From Paenibacillus brevis (lineage in GTDB: Bacteria > Bacillota > Bacilli > Paenibacillales > Paenibacillaceae), in assembly GCF_018919145.1 (NCBI RefSeq), contig NZ_JAHLQJ010000006.1, forward strand, positions 124,001 through 188,000: a DNA stretch of 64,000 nt. The letters run 5' to 3'. The notes under the pieces were generated by a model, which made no database searches, was not told where the DNA came from, and saw nothing but the letters and a program-made list of their open reading frames with translations. A program made the position numbers and the translations under genes. Below are positions 7,951 to 17,800 of this stretch, in pieces. The number at the start of each line of letters is the position of its first letter. The stretch's first letter is position 1.

Positions 7951-9037
7951 GAGCGGCGGCTCCTTTCTTGCCTATGAGACTGATTGCCAGCAACAGCAGC
8001 GGATAGCCGACCAAAAGTATAATGCCGATGAATTCCAGTCTGTTCATCAAGATTCGGGTGACCAGAACATGGCTCGGAAGCATGGCAATGATGAGCAGGT
8101 AAGGCAGCAGAAATGAAGAGGTAAGCCGCAAATCGGATACAGAAATGATTTTGCCCAAGGCATAAGTGGCCAAGTAATAATTACTGTATTGCGTGGTGAA
8201 CACAGCAAGGAACCAGATCACGATAAAAATGACGTCAAACCGTTCAAGCACGCCTCCGCCCAGGGAGAGGGAGCGGGATAGCTCCAGCGTCGGATAGAGC
8301 AGCTTCTTCGTCTCTTCCGTCCCATACACCCCGAGTACGGCAATGACCATGACCAAATAAATGAAGCAACTGAGCATGACCCCGTACAGTCCGGATTTCA
8401 TCGCCTTGCTCGGCTTGCTCATAATCGGTATCAAGATCGTGATGATGAATGTGGTCAAATACGGCGCGGTTGCTTTGATCATGCCCCCTCCCCAATGTTC
8501 GGCATTCATTCCCAAGACCGGCTGGAGATTAAGCGTGGATATTCTGGGCAGCAAAATGAAAATGATCAACAGAAATGGAAGGAAGGAAAACGGAAAGTAG
8601 AATAAATGAATATAGCTGAATTTAAGCTCATTTCGCCGGCAGGCTACCGCCGTAATGAGCAGGATCAACACGATGCAAATTTCGATCGGCGTTTTTCGAA
8701 AGACGACGGCGGTCAGGACGTCTCCGAACTGACGGAATCCCAAAGAGATAGACAGCGTAAAATATATGAAAAGCAGGCTGTTAAATAGCCGTGCCAGCCA
8801 TTTCCCGCACAATTTCTCGCCGTAATCAAAAATAGAGCTCCCAAAACGCCGGCCAAGCAAGGTTAGGGGAATGAGCATCAGAATCGGGCCGATGATCCCG
8901 CTGATGGTCAGCAGCGGAGCGCCGGTATCGGCGCTTTCTGCCATAAACCTGGGAAAGCTGAGTACGGCAACCCCGAAGGAAGTGCTAGCGATGACGATGA
9001 CGATCTGAAACATCGAAAGCGTGGGCTTCCGTCTCAT
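7943..9037 (-). CDS. GerAB/ArcD/ProY-family germination permease (receptor B subunit)
   Basis: 364 residues, about ten hydrophobic segments through the whole length, in the amino acid-permease fold of GerAB proteins (opening FQIVIVIASTSFGVAVLSF with the family's small-residue-rich first helix). B subunits are the likely germinant-binding subunit. ATG at 9037 with AGGAGG 7 bases upstream. The gene begins 53 bases inside the end of the A-subunit gene, an unusually long overlap. Confidence 0.9.
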   Translation of the reverse strand: MRRKPTLSMFQIVIVIASTSFGVAVLSFPRFMAESADTGAPLLTISGIIGPILMLIPLTLLGRRFGSSIFDYGEKLCGKWLARLFNSLLFIYFTLSISLGFRQFGDVLTAVVFRKTPIEICIVLILLITAVACRRNELKFSYIHLFYFPFSFLPFLLIIFILLPRISTLNLQPVLGMNAEHWGGGMIKATAPYLTTFIITILIPIMSKPSKAMKSGLYGVMLSCFIYLVMVIAVLGVYGTEETKKLLYPTLELSRSLSLGGGVLERFDVIFIVIWFLAVFTTQYSNYYLATYALGKIISVSDLRLTSSFLLPYLLIIAMLPSHVLVTRILMNRLEFIGIILLVGYPLLLLAISLIGKKGAAAHE

Positions 9038-10646
9038 CTGAATCCTCCTCTATTGAAAAAATGCGGTCAAAATAAGTCGAGGCTGTTCCGTCAGGCAGGC
9101 GGGTGGAATCTACAGGATGGAGATGATCGGGGCGGCGCTTCATCGACCAGATCGGGGCACGGAACAAGGTATCGGTCAGTTTCTCGCGGGAACCGTACAG
9201 CCAGGAAGACATGTAAGGGATACCGAACGATTCCAGGGCAAGCAAATGATTGATGATGACAATGGTCCCGAGAATAATGCCGAACAGACCGAACAGGCCG
9301 GCCAATATAATGAGCGGAAAGCGCAGCATACGGAGTGCAATCGCCATATCATAAGCAGGCGTAGCAAAAGATCCGATCGTTGTCAGCGCCACGATCACGA
9401 CGGTAATCGGACTGGCCAGGCCGGCAGATACCGCCGCCTGCCCGACGACCAGGACACCCACGATTGAAAGGGCGCCGCCGATCATTTGCGGCAGGCGGAT
9501 CGTAGCCTCGCGAAGGATCTCCATAGCTACTTCCATCAGAAGCACCTCCAGTACGGCGGGAAAGGGAACGCCGGCCCGCCCGCCGGAGATCGCAACGGCA
9601 AATGCCGTCGGCAGAAGCTCGGGATTGAAGGAGATGACCGCAACGTAAAGCGCCGGAAAAAACAGAGAAAAGAGCAGGGCGATGATCCGGATTTGCCGGA
9701 TTAGCGTCCCGATAAAAAAACGTTCCGAGTAATCGTCAATCGTCTGAAAGAATTGATCAAACGTCGCTGGGACAATGAGCGCAAAGGATGACCCTTCCGT
9801 AAGGATGACCACTCTTCCGGCCAGAAGGGCTGAGACCGTCTTATCGGGCCGTTCCGTATTCTGGATCTGGGGGAACGGCGAAAGCGGGTGGTCTTCAATA
9901 AACTGTTCAATATATCCGGGATCGATGATGCCGTCGAAATCGATTCTGGCCAGGCGTTTCGTAACGTCTTTAATAATCTCGGGATCGCATATTCCTTCTA
10001 CAAAACATACGGCGACCGGGGTCTTCGTGCGCTCCCCTATTTGGGCTGTCTCAATCTTAAGATCCGGAGTTTGGAGACGGTACCTGATCAGCGACAAATT
10101 CGTCTCCAGTTGCTCGATAAAGCCCTCCCGGGCGCCCCTTATCACTTGCTCGGTCTGCGGCTGCTCGATTCCCCTTCGCTCGATTTGCCGCAGGTTGAAA
10201 GCCAGCCCATCACGAATCTGATCGGCGATAAGCAGCACATTGCCAAAGGCAAGAAGCTGAAGCATCTCGGAGATATCCGAGCTTCGTTTGCCTTGGCTCA
10301 CATAGATGCTCTCCTTCCACAGCCGATCCAACAAATCGGAGTCTTCCCCATCTTTAGGAGGCTCCTCGTCCTGATACTTCCAGAGCATCAAAGGCTTCAG
10401 CACATCCTCCTGAATGCGGGACTGATCCGTAATAGAGGACAAGAACAGAAGCGCGGCCGGAAAGCGCTGATCAATCATCAGCCTGCGGACGACCAGATCC
10501 CCATCGACACCGATGATCTCTTCAATCCTTTCTATGGTCTCTTCCAGATTGCCGGTAGCCTCACCATATTCCGGGGATGCTTGAAAAGGGCGCTTCATGC
10601 TTGCGTCTTCTTTAAGGGTTCTATACTTTTTGCTCCACGTCGGCAT
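8985..10646 (-). CDS. GerA-family spore germination protein (receptor A subunit)
   Basis: 553 residues. A soluble N-terminal region of about 300 residues (VDGDLVVRRLMIDQRFPAAL, VEGICDPEIIKDVTKRL, ALLAGRVVILTEGSSFALI) is followed by the membrane part containing PFPAVLEVLLMEVAMEILRE and RLPQMIGGALSIVGVLVVGQ, the signature of GerAA/GerBA/GerKA. The ATG at 10646 is chosen over the ATG at 10652 because GGGAG lies 7 bases from the first and only about 1 from the second. First gene of a four-gene germination operon divergent from recQ. Likely made in the forespore under sigma-G, though I did not identify the promoter. Confidence 0.92.
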   Translation of the reverse strand: MPTWSKKYRTLKEDASMKRPFQASPEYGEATGNLEETIERIEEIIGVDGDLVVRRLMIDQRFPAALLFLSSITDQSRIQEDVLKPLMLWKYQDEEPPKDGEDSDLLDRLWKESIYVSQGKRSSDISEMLQLLAFGNVLLIADQIRDGLAFNLRQIERRGIEQPQTEQVIRGAREGFIEQLETNLSLIRYRLQTPDLKIETAQIGERTKTPVAVCFVEGICDPEIIKDVTKRLARIDFDGIIDPGYIEQFIEDHPLSPFPQIQNTERPDKTVSALLAGRVVILTEGSSFALIVPATFDQFFQTIDDYSERFFIGTLIRQIRIIALLFSLFFPALYVAVISFNPELLPTAFAVAISGGRAGVPFPAVLEVLLMEVAMEILREATIRLPQMIGGALSIVGVLVVGQAAVSAGLASPITVVIVALTTIGSFATPAYDMAIALRMLRFPLIILAGLFGLFGIILGTIVIINHLLALESFGIPYMSSWLYGSREKLTDTLFRAPIWSMKRRPDHLHPVDSTRLPDGTASTYFDRIFSIEEDSDETEAHAFDVSDRHRHR

Positions 10647-10749
10647 ATCCATTCTCCCTCTTCTCTGGATAAAGTTATATAATGATATAGAATTGGTTAT
10701 TCAATGGAACTTTATGTATTTAGGATTCCTGAACATATGGCAAGGAGCT

Positions 10750-12606
10750 ATGAGAAACGTGAATACACAGACTATAACGATGGAACAAGCGCAGCAATTG
10801 CTGCAAAAATATTACGGGTATCCCGATTTCCGTGAAGGACAGCGCAGGATCGTATCCAGCATGCTTCAGGGTACAGATACACTGGGCATTATGCCTACCG
10901 GAGGCGGAAAATCGATCTGCTACCAGATCCCTGCCTTGATCTATGAAGGGTTGACATTGGTCATTTCTCCGCTCATCTCTTTAATGAAGGACCAGGTAGA
11001 TGCTCTGACGACCGCGGGAATTTCGGCTGCCTACATCAACAGCACCCTTTCAGGCAAAGAGGTGAACGAGCGGATCCGTGCCGCGAGGCAGGGAGCGCTT
11101 AAGCTGCTTTATGTTGCGCCCGAGCGGCTGGAGCTGGACTGGTTCAGGGAGGAAATGGCATCCGTCCGCATCGCATGCGTTGCGGTGGACGAAGCACACT
11201 GCGTATCCCAATGGGGACATGATTTCCGGACAAGCTATCTGGCGGTGGCTCCATTTGTGAACAGCCTGCCTAGCCGTCCTATACTTGCCGCCTTTACGGC
11301 TACGGCTACGCCGGAGGTGCAGGAGGATATGGTTGCACTGCTTCAGTTGCGTCAGCCCTCGGTGTTCATCACAGGACTTGGCCGTGATAATCTCGCCATG
11401 TCGGTGCTTCGAGGAGAGGATAAACGCGATTACATCCTGAATTATGCGGCGACACATGCCCATCAGCCTGGGATTATCTATGCGGCGACGCGCAAGGATG
11501 TGGATGATCTTTATGAGCGGCTGCGGCAATCCGGCATTCCGGCTGGCCGTTACCATGCAGGCTTGTCCGATCAGGAGCGGGACAGCAGCCAGGAGGCTTT
11601 TCTATATGATGATATTCGGGTTATGGTCGCTACGAATGCCTTCGGAATGGGGATCGATAAGTCCAATGTTCGATATGTGATTCACTACAACATGCCGAAA
11701 AATATGGAGGCCTATGTACAGGAAGCCGGTCGTGCAGGCCGGGACGGTGAGCCGAGCGAATGTATTCTGCTGTTCAGCCCGCAGGATATTATGACGCAGA
11801 AATTTCTGATCGAGCAGAATCCGCAGGAGGGTGAACGCAAGCATAACGATTACCGCAAGCTGCAGCAGATGGTGGAGTATTGTTATTCCCCGAATTGTTT
11901 GCGCTGGGGGATGCTGGATTATTTTGGAGAGAGTCATGACCGCACGCCTTGCGGAATTTGCAGCTCTTGCAGAGATGAGCGGGAGCTTGTCGACATGACT
12001 AGAGATGCTCAGATCGTCTTCTCCTGCATTCATAGAATGAGAGAAAGATTCGGCGTATCCCTGGTCGCCTCTGTGCTCAAGGGTTCCCGGAACAAGAAGG
12101 TGCTGCAATATGGATTTGATACATTGCCAACCTACGGAATGATGCCCCGTCGCAGTGAGCGGGAAATCGCCGAACTGATCAATGCGTTAATTGCCGAAGG
12201 CTACCTCGCCTTGTCGGAGGGGCAATATCCGATTGTCCGCTTGCAGCAGCCGGCGGGTGAGGTCCTGAAGGGACAGCGGCAAGTTATGCTGCGGGCCCTG
12301 GAGGAGACGACACGCGGTCAAAACGCAGCTGCAGGCGGATCCTCCCGTCGCAGAAGCAATTCCTATATTGACGAGAATTCAGCCGTCAATGAGACTGTAT
12401 TCGAGCAGCTTCGTCTGATCCGGCGTGAGCTTGCGGAGAGGGAGCATGTTCCTTCGTACATTATCTTCAACGATGCTACCCTTCGGGAGATGTCAGCCGT
12501 CTGCCCGGCGACTGAATCGGAAATGCTGAGGATTAAAGGCGTCGGCGAAGTGAAATACCGGAAATATGGAAAGCTATTTCTGGAGTTTTTTCAAAATATG
12601 GAATAG
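10750..12606 (+). CDS. recQ: ATP-dependent DNA helicase RecQ
   Basis: About 618 residues. Superfamily 2 helicase motifs are intact: Walker A MPTGGGKSICYQ, DEAH in VAVDEAHCVSQWGHDFR, AAFTATATPEV (motif III) and QEAGRAGRDGEPSE (motif VI). The RecQ zinc site (CYSPNCLRWGMLDYFGE then CGICSSC), winged helix and a C-terminal HRDC domain (LREMSAVCPATESEMLRIKG) follow. It unwinds 3'-5' in recombination and fork repair. The ATG at 10750 has AAGGAG only 2 bases upstream; the in-frame GTG at 10759 (spacing 11) is a realistic alternative. The open frame extends further upstream but without a ribosome-binding site. Confidence 0.93.
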   Translation: MRNVNTQTITMEQAQQLLQKYYGYPDFREGQRRIVSSMLQGTDTLGIMPTGGGKSICYQIPALIYEGLTLVISPLISLMKDQVDALTTAGISAAYINSTLSGKEVNERIRAARQGALKLLYVAPERLELDWFREEMASVRIACVAVDEAHCVSQWGHDFRTSYLAVAPFVNSLPSRPILAAFTATATPEVQEDMVALLQLRQPSVFITGLGRDNLAMSVLRGEDKRDYILNYAATHAHQPGIIYAATRKDVDDLYERLRQSGIPAGRYHAGLSDQERDSSQEAFLYDDIRVMVATNAFGMGIDKSNVRYVIHYNMPKNMEAYVQEAGRAGRDGEPSECILLFSPQDIMTQKFLIEQNPQEGERKHNDYRKLQQMVEYCYSPNCLRWGMLDYFGESHDRTPCGICSSCRDERELVDMTRDAQIVFSCIHRMRERFGVSLVASVLKGSRNKKVLQYGFDTLPTYGMMPRRSEREIAELINALIAEGYLALSEGQYPIVRLQQPAGEVLKGQRQVMLRALEETTRGQNAAAGGSSRRRSNSYIDENSAVNETVFEQLRLIRRELAEREHVPSYIIFNDATLREMSAVCPATESEMLRIKGVGEVKYRKYGKLFLEFFQNME

Positions 12607-12616
12607 GTCGTGAACT

Positions 12617-14437
12617 ATGAAAGTCATCTTGTCCACCTTAAATGCCAAATATATTCATACCTCGCTTGCCATTCGATTATTGAAGGCATACAGCGGGCAT
12701 GAGTTCGATATCGATCTGGCCGAGTATACGATTAAGGATCCCGTGCTTAATATCGTATCGGATTTATACCGGAAATCGCCGGATGTTATCGGGTTCTCCT
12801 GCTATATATGGAACATGGAAGAGACGATCAAAGTGACAGAAATGCTGAAAAAGGTGCTGCCGGACACGCTTATCGTGCTCGGCGGACCGGAGGTATCCTA
12901 TGATGCTGAGGATTGGCTGAGCCGGATTCCGAGCGTCGACTTTATTGTCATGGGCGATGGTGAGGAGACCTTTCATCATTTGCTGCAGGAAATTTCCGGT
13001 ACGAAGAAATATCATTTTGTATTTGGTGCGGCCTATCGGAAGGAAGGGCGCGTCGTCCTCAACCCGCCGCGTTCCAAATCCGATCTCAATACGCTGCCTT
13101 CACCGCATCGTTTTCCGGAGGATTTGCCGGACCTGGGCAAGCGGATCATCTATTTTGAGACAAGCAGGGGCTGTCCGTTCAGCTGCCAGTTCTGTCTGTC
13201 CAGTATCGAGGTTGGGGTGCGATATTACGATATTGAACGGGTCAAATCGGATATCCTGTATCTTATCGGACATGGGGCTAAAACGATCAAATTTCTGGAT
13301 CGGACCTTTAATATCAACCGCAGCTACGCGATGGAAATGTTTGAATTCCTGATCCAAAATCATGGGGGCTGCGTATTCCAATTTGAAATTACGGCGGATA
13401 TTATGCGTCCGGAAGTGCTTGACTATTTGGCTGAGCATGCGCCGCCAGGGATTTTCCGCTTTGAGATAGGCGTTCAATCCACGAATGATCCTACAAATGC
13501 CTTGGTGAAACGCAGACAGAATTTCTCCAAGCTGACCCGTACGGTGATGAAAATCAAAGAGAGCGGGAAGATTGACCAGCATTTGGATTTGATCGCGGGA
13601 TTACCGGAGGAGGACTATGCCACCTTCCGCAAAACCTTCAATGATGTGTTTGCGATGCGTCCGGAGGAGCTGCAGCTTGGCTTCCTGAAGATGCTTCGGG
13701 GAACGGGGCTTCGTAAAGAGGCAGCTAAGTATGACTATGTATACATGGAGCATGCTCCATATGAGATTCTCAGCAACCATGTCATGTCGTTCGGGGACAT
13801 TATCTCTCTCAAGCGATTGGAGGATGTGCTGGAGAAGTACTGGAACGCTCACCGGATGGACCATACACTGGAATACTTGATTACAGAGGAATTCGAGACA
13901 CCGTTCGATTTCTTTCAGCAGTTCGGGGATTATTGGGAGGAGCAGGGCTGGCAGCGGATCGGCCATCAATTGGAGGATCTGTTTACCAGACTGTATGCCT
14001 TTTTGAATCGCCGCGGAATGAGACAGCCGGAGATTGTGCTGGGCTTGATGAAGCTGGATTATTATCTGGGCCACAAATATAAGCCCCGCAAAATCTGGTG
14101 GGACGACCGGACATCCAAGGAGGTTCGGTCCAGTTATTTCAAATGGCTGGAGCAACACCCGGAGGAAGTGTCCAGCCATTTTGCAGCGTTGAAGCTGGAT
14201 GAGCGGGAATTGCAAAAGTGCGCTGTTATCGAGGAGCTTTCTTTTCATCCACTACAGCTCGAGCCGCAGGAGGAAAAGACGGCTGGGCAAAATGTACCTG
14301 TGCTGATGCTGGTGCTGTATCTCCAGCAGGGCAAGGATGAGAGGCCTGATGTCTTTTATACCGACATTGGCCCAAGTATGGAAAATGCCCAATCAAGAGG
14401 GCCTTCAGGGAATACTATAGGGTATACCTTAAATTGA
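12617..14437 (+). CDS. B12-binding-domain radical SAM protein (DUF4080 type)
   Basis: 606 residues. The N-terminal third resembles a cobalamin-binding fold (VLGGPEVSYDAEDWL); the centre has the radical SAM cluster motif ETSRGCPFSCQFCLSS (CxxxCxxC) and downstream IKFLDRTFNIN and LDLIAGLPEED; the C-terminal about 200 residues match the DUF4080 extension. Such proteins cleave SAM reductively and often methylate, but no substrate is established for this group. It starts 11 bases after recQ, so it is probably co-transcribed, with a weak ribosome-binding site. Confidence 0.8.
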   Translation: MKVILSTLNAKYIHTSLAIRLLKAYSGHEFDIDLAEYTIKDPVLNIVSDLYRKSPDVIGFSCYIWNMEETIKVTEMLKKVLPDTLIVLGGPEVSYDAEDWLSRIPSVDFIVMGDGEETFHHLLQEISGTKKYHFVFGAAYRKEGRVVLNPPRSKSDLNTLPSPHRFPEDLPDLGKRIIYFETSRGCPFSCQFCLSSIEVGVRYYDIERVKSDILYLIGHGAKTIKFLDRTFNINRSYAMEMFEFLIQNHGGCVFQFEITADIMRPEVLDYLAEHAPPGIFRFEIGVQSTNDPTNALVKRRQNFSKLTRTVMKIKESGKIDQHLDLIAGLPEEDYATFRKTFNDVFAMRPEELQLGFLKMLRGTGLRKEAAKYDYVYMEHAPYEILSNHVMSFGDIISLKRLEDVLEKYWNAHRMDHTLEYLITEEFETPFDFFQQFGDYWEEQGWQRIGHQLEDLFTRLYAFLNRRGMRQPEIVLGLMKLDYYLGHKYKPRKIWWDDRTSKEVRSSYFKWLEQHPEEVSSHFAALKLDERELQKCAVIEELSFHPLQLEPQEEKTAGQNVPVLMLVLYLQQGKDERPDVFYTDIGPSMENAQSRGPSGNTIGYTLN

Positions 14438-14451
14438 AGGAGGAATTTTAG

Positions 14452-14583
14452 ATGGGCGGAGTTGTAGGAGGAGTAGGCGCTGGTTGCGGTGGCGGCGGAT
14501 ATCCAGGAGCATGGACTTCCACTGGAGCCATTCTGGTATTGTTCATTCTCCTTGTCATCATTTCCAGAGCATTCTACCTGTAA
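14452..14583 (+). CDS. YjcZ-family sporulation peptide
   Basis: 43 residues: a glycine-rich head (MGGVVGGVGAGCGGGG), a short linker, then one hydrophobic helix ILVLFILLVIISRAFYL. This layout defines the YjcZ family of tiny spore-associated membrane peptides of Bacillales. The ATG has AAGGAGG 8 bases upstream and a strong terminator follows directly. Its function is not known. Confidence 0.88.
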   Translation: MGGVVGGVGAGCGGGGYPGAWTSTGAILVLFILLVIISRAFYL

Positions 14584-14595
14584 TACAGTATGAAA

Positions 14596-14637
14596 AACGG
14601 CCGTCCGTATTTCCGGGCGGCCGTTATTATTTTCTTT
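14596..14637 (+). terminator. intrinsic terminator after the YjcZ-type gene
   Basis: AACGGCCG...CGGCCGTT stem (14596-14625) followed by a T-rich run (ATTATTTTCTTTT). Confidence 0.88.
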
Positions 14638-14805
14638 TGTAATTCCCGAGAAATAAATCCAGAATCGTCATGATTCAATGTCTAAAATTTTGGCTAATGA
14701 TTACGTGGGAGTATATGCACATGGAGTCACAGAAATTGTAAACTCTTCAGCATATTCCAAGCATGAGTGAACTACATAAATGGATGAGATCGGGAGAGGA
14801 TCAGG

Positions 14806-17800
14806 ATGGCGGAAGAGTCAAAGAAGCCTGGAGCATCGACAGAGCGCGTCGATGAAGGAGAACTTCTGAATGCGCTGATGGCCCTGAAAAAGGGCGATTT
14901 TTCGTTTCGAATGCCGTATGATAAGACCGGTATTGCCGGAAAGGTATCAGATACGTTCAACGAGATCATGGACATGCAGGAGAGCCTGGTGAGTGAAATC
15001 GCAACCGTGTCGGAAATTGTGGGCAAGGAAGGCAAGCTCTCCAGAAGATTCAATCACAAGAATACCGGCGGCTCCTGGGAGCATGTCATTGAAGCTCTTA
15101 ACCGGCTGGTCAGCGATCTGGTTCAGCCGACAGCAGAGGTTGCGCGCGTCATTAATGCGGTAGCACAAGGGGACTTGACTCAAAAGGTTGATGTTGAAGT
15201 AGAAGGCAGGCCGCTGACGGGAGAATATCTGCGGATAGCGAACAATATTAACATCATGGTGAATCAACTCAGCACCTTTGCCTCCGAGGTAACGCGGGTC
15301 GCCCATGAGGTCGGAACCGAAGGCAAGCTTGGCGGACAAGCTGATGTTAAAGGCGTCTCCGGTACCTGGAAGGTGCTCACGGACAGTGTTAACAATATGG
15401 CGGCTAATTTGACGAATCAGGTTCGTAACATCGCGGCGGTAACCACAGCTGTGGCGAACGGGGACTTGAGCAAACAAATTAAGGTAGATGCCAAGGGTGA
15501 AATCCTGGAGCTGAAGGATACTATCAATACGATGGTCGATCAGCTGTCGATGTTTGCCTCCGAGGTAACGCGGGTTGCTCGGGAAGTCGGAACCGAGGGC
15601 AAGCTTGGCGGACAGGCTGAGGTTAAAGGGGTCTCCGGCACCTGGCGAGATCTGACGGAGAGCGTAAATGACATGGCCTCCAATCTGACGGATCAGGTTC
15701 GGAATATCGCCGTGGTTACGACGGCGGTCGCAAACGGGGATCTCTCCAAGAAGATCACGGCCAATGTCCAGGGCGAAATTCTGGAATTGAAAATTACGAT
15801 CAATACGATGGTGGATCAATTGTCGACCTTTGCCTCCGAAGTTACCCGGATGGCCCGGGAGGTCGGAACCGAAGGGATTTTGGGCGGACAGGCCGAGGTT
15901 ACCGGGGTTGCGGGTACCTGGCGGGATTTGACCGAAACGGTAAATTACATGGCTTCTAACCTGACGAATCAGGTCCGGAATATTGCCGAGGTAACGACGG
16001 CGGTCGCCAAGGGCGATCTGTCCAAGCATATTACCGTAAATGCCAAGGGCGAAATTCTGGAATTAAAAAACACGATCAATATCATGGTCGATCAATTGTC
16101 GACCTTTGCCTCTGAGGTTACCCGGGTTGCCCGAGAGGTAGGTACCTTGGGCATGCTGGGCGGACAGGCTCAAGTACGGGGGGTTGCGGGTACCTGGCGG
16201 GATTTGACCGAAAGCGTTAATTACATGGCTTCGAATCTGACCAATCAGGTACGAAATATCGCCGTAGTTACAACGGCTGTCGCCAATGGGGATTTGTCCA
16301 AGAAGATTACGGCGGATGTTCAGGGCGAGATTCTGGAGCTGAAAAATACGATCAATACAATGGTGGATCAATTGTCGACCTTCGCCTCCGAAGTAACGCG
16401 TGTGGCGCTAGAGGTGGGTACCGAGGGCAAGCTGGGCGGACAGGCCGAGGTTAAAGGTGTTGGCGGCACCTGGCGGGATCTGACAGAGGGCGTAAATAAC
16501 ATGGCCCGGAATTTGACCGACCAGGTGCGGGGAATCGCCGAGGTTACGACAGCTGTTGCCAGAGGGGATCTGTCCAAGAAGATCACCGTCGATGCCAAGG
16601 GGGAAATTCTGGAGCTGAAGAACACGATGAACACGATGGTGGATCAGCTCAGTCTCTTTGCCTCCGAAGTGACGCGTGTGGCGCGTGAAGTCGGAACCGA
16701 AGGGAAGCTCGGTGCGCAAGCGGATGTTAAGGATGTATCGGGAACCTGGAAGGACCTTACCGATACCGTAAATACGATGACCAGCAACCTGACGATCCAG
16801 ATGCGGAACATTGCGGGTGTGACGACGGCGGTGGCTAATGGAGACTTGTCCAAGCAGATCACCGTCGATGTTAAGGGGGAACTGCTGGAGCTGAAAAATA
16901 CGATCAACACGATGGTGGATCAGTTGAATTCCTTTGCTTCGGAGGTGACCCGGGTATCCCGCGAGGTCGGTACAGACGGTAAGCTGGGCGGACAGGCTCA
17001 AGTAAGAGGGGTCGGCGGGATCTGGAAGGACCTCACCGACAATGTAAATCTTATGGCGGCCAACTTGACGGATCAGGTGCGGGGCATCGCCAAGGTCGTC
17101 ACGGCGGTAGCGAATGGTAATCTGAAGCAGAAGCTGAATGTAGAGGCCAAGGGCGAGATCGCGGCATTGACCGACACGATCAACAATATGACCGATACGC
17201 TGGCGACCTTTGCTGACCAGGTTACTACCGTTGCCCGCGAGGTAGGTGCGGAAGGGAAGCTCGGCGGTCAGGCTAATGTACCTGGTGCTGCGGGAACCTG
17301 GCGAGATCTGACGGATAACGTTAATTATATGGCGAGCACGCTGACCTCACAGGTTCGGGCGATTACGACCGTCGCAACAGCCGTAACGAAGGGCGACCTG
17401 TCCCGAAGCATTGATGTAGCGGCTGCTGGTGAGGTTGCGGTTCTTAAAGATAATGTGAATGAGATGATTCGAAATCTGAAAGAGACAACGCGCATCAATA
17501 CGGAACAGGATTGGCTGAAGACCAATCTGGCGAAGTTCTCCAGGTTGCTCCAAGGACAGAGGGATTTGAATGCGGTCTGCCGCATGATTCTGTCTGAGCT
17601 TGCTTCTCTGGTATCCATGCAGCATGGCGTCATTTATATTAATGAGCCGGTCGGCGGGGAACCGACATTGGCGCTATTCGCCAGCTATGCTTATCAGCAC
17701 CGGAAGCATCTCTCGAATCAGTTCCGGGCCGGCGAAGGCTTGATCGGACAATGTCTCATCGAGAAGCAGCGTATTCTGCTTGCTAATGTGCCCGAAGATT

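Noticed and set aside
10597..10749. Upstream extension of recQ by 51 codons
   Set aside because: No ribosome-binding site there, and the extension overlaps the divergent germination operon start.
14947..16029. Long antisense open frame (360 codons) across the HAMP array
   Set aside because: It is a by-product of the repeated HAMP sequence on the other strand; its own product simply repeats every 92 residues.
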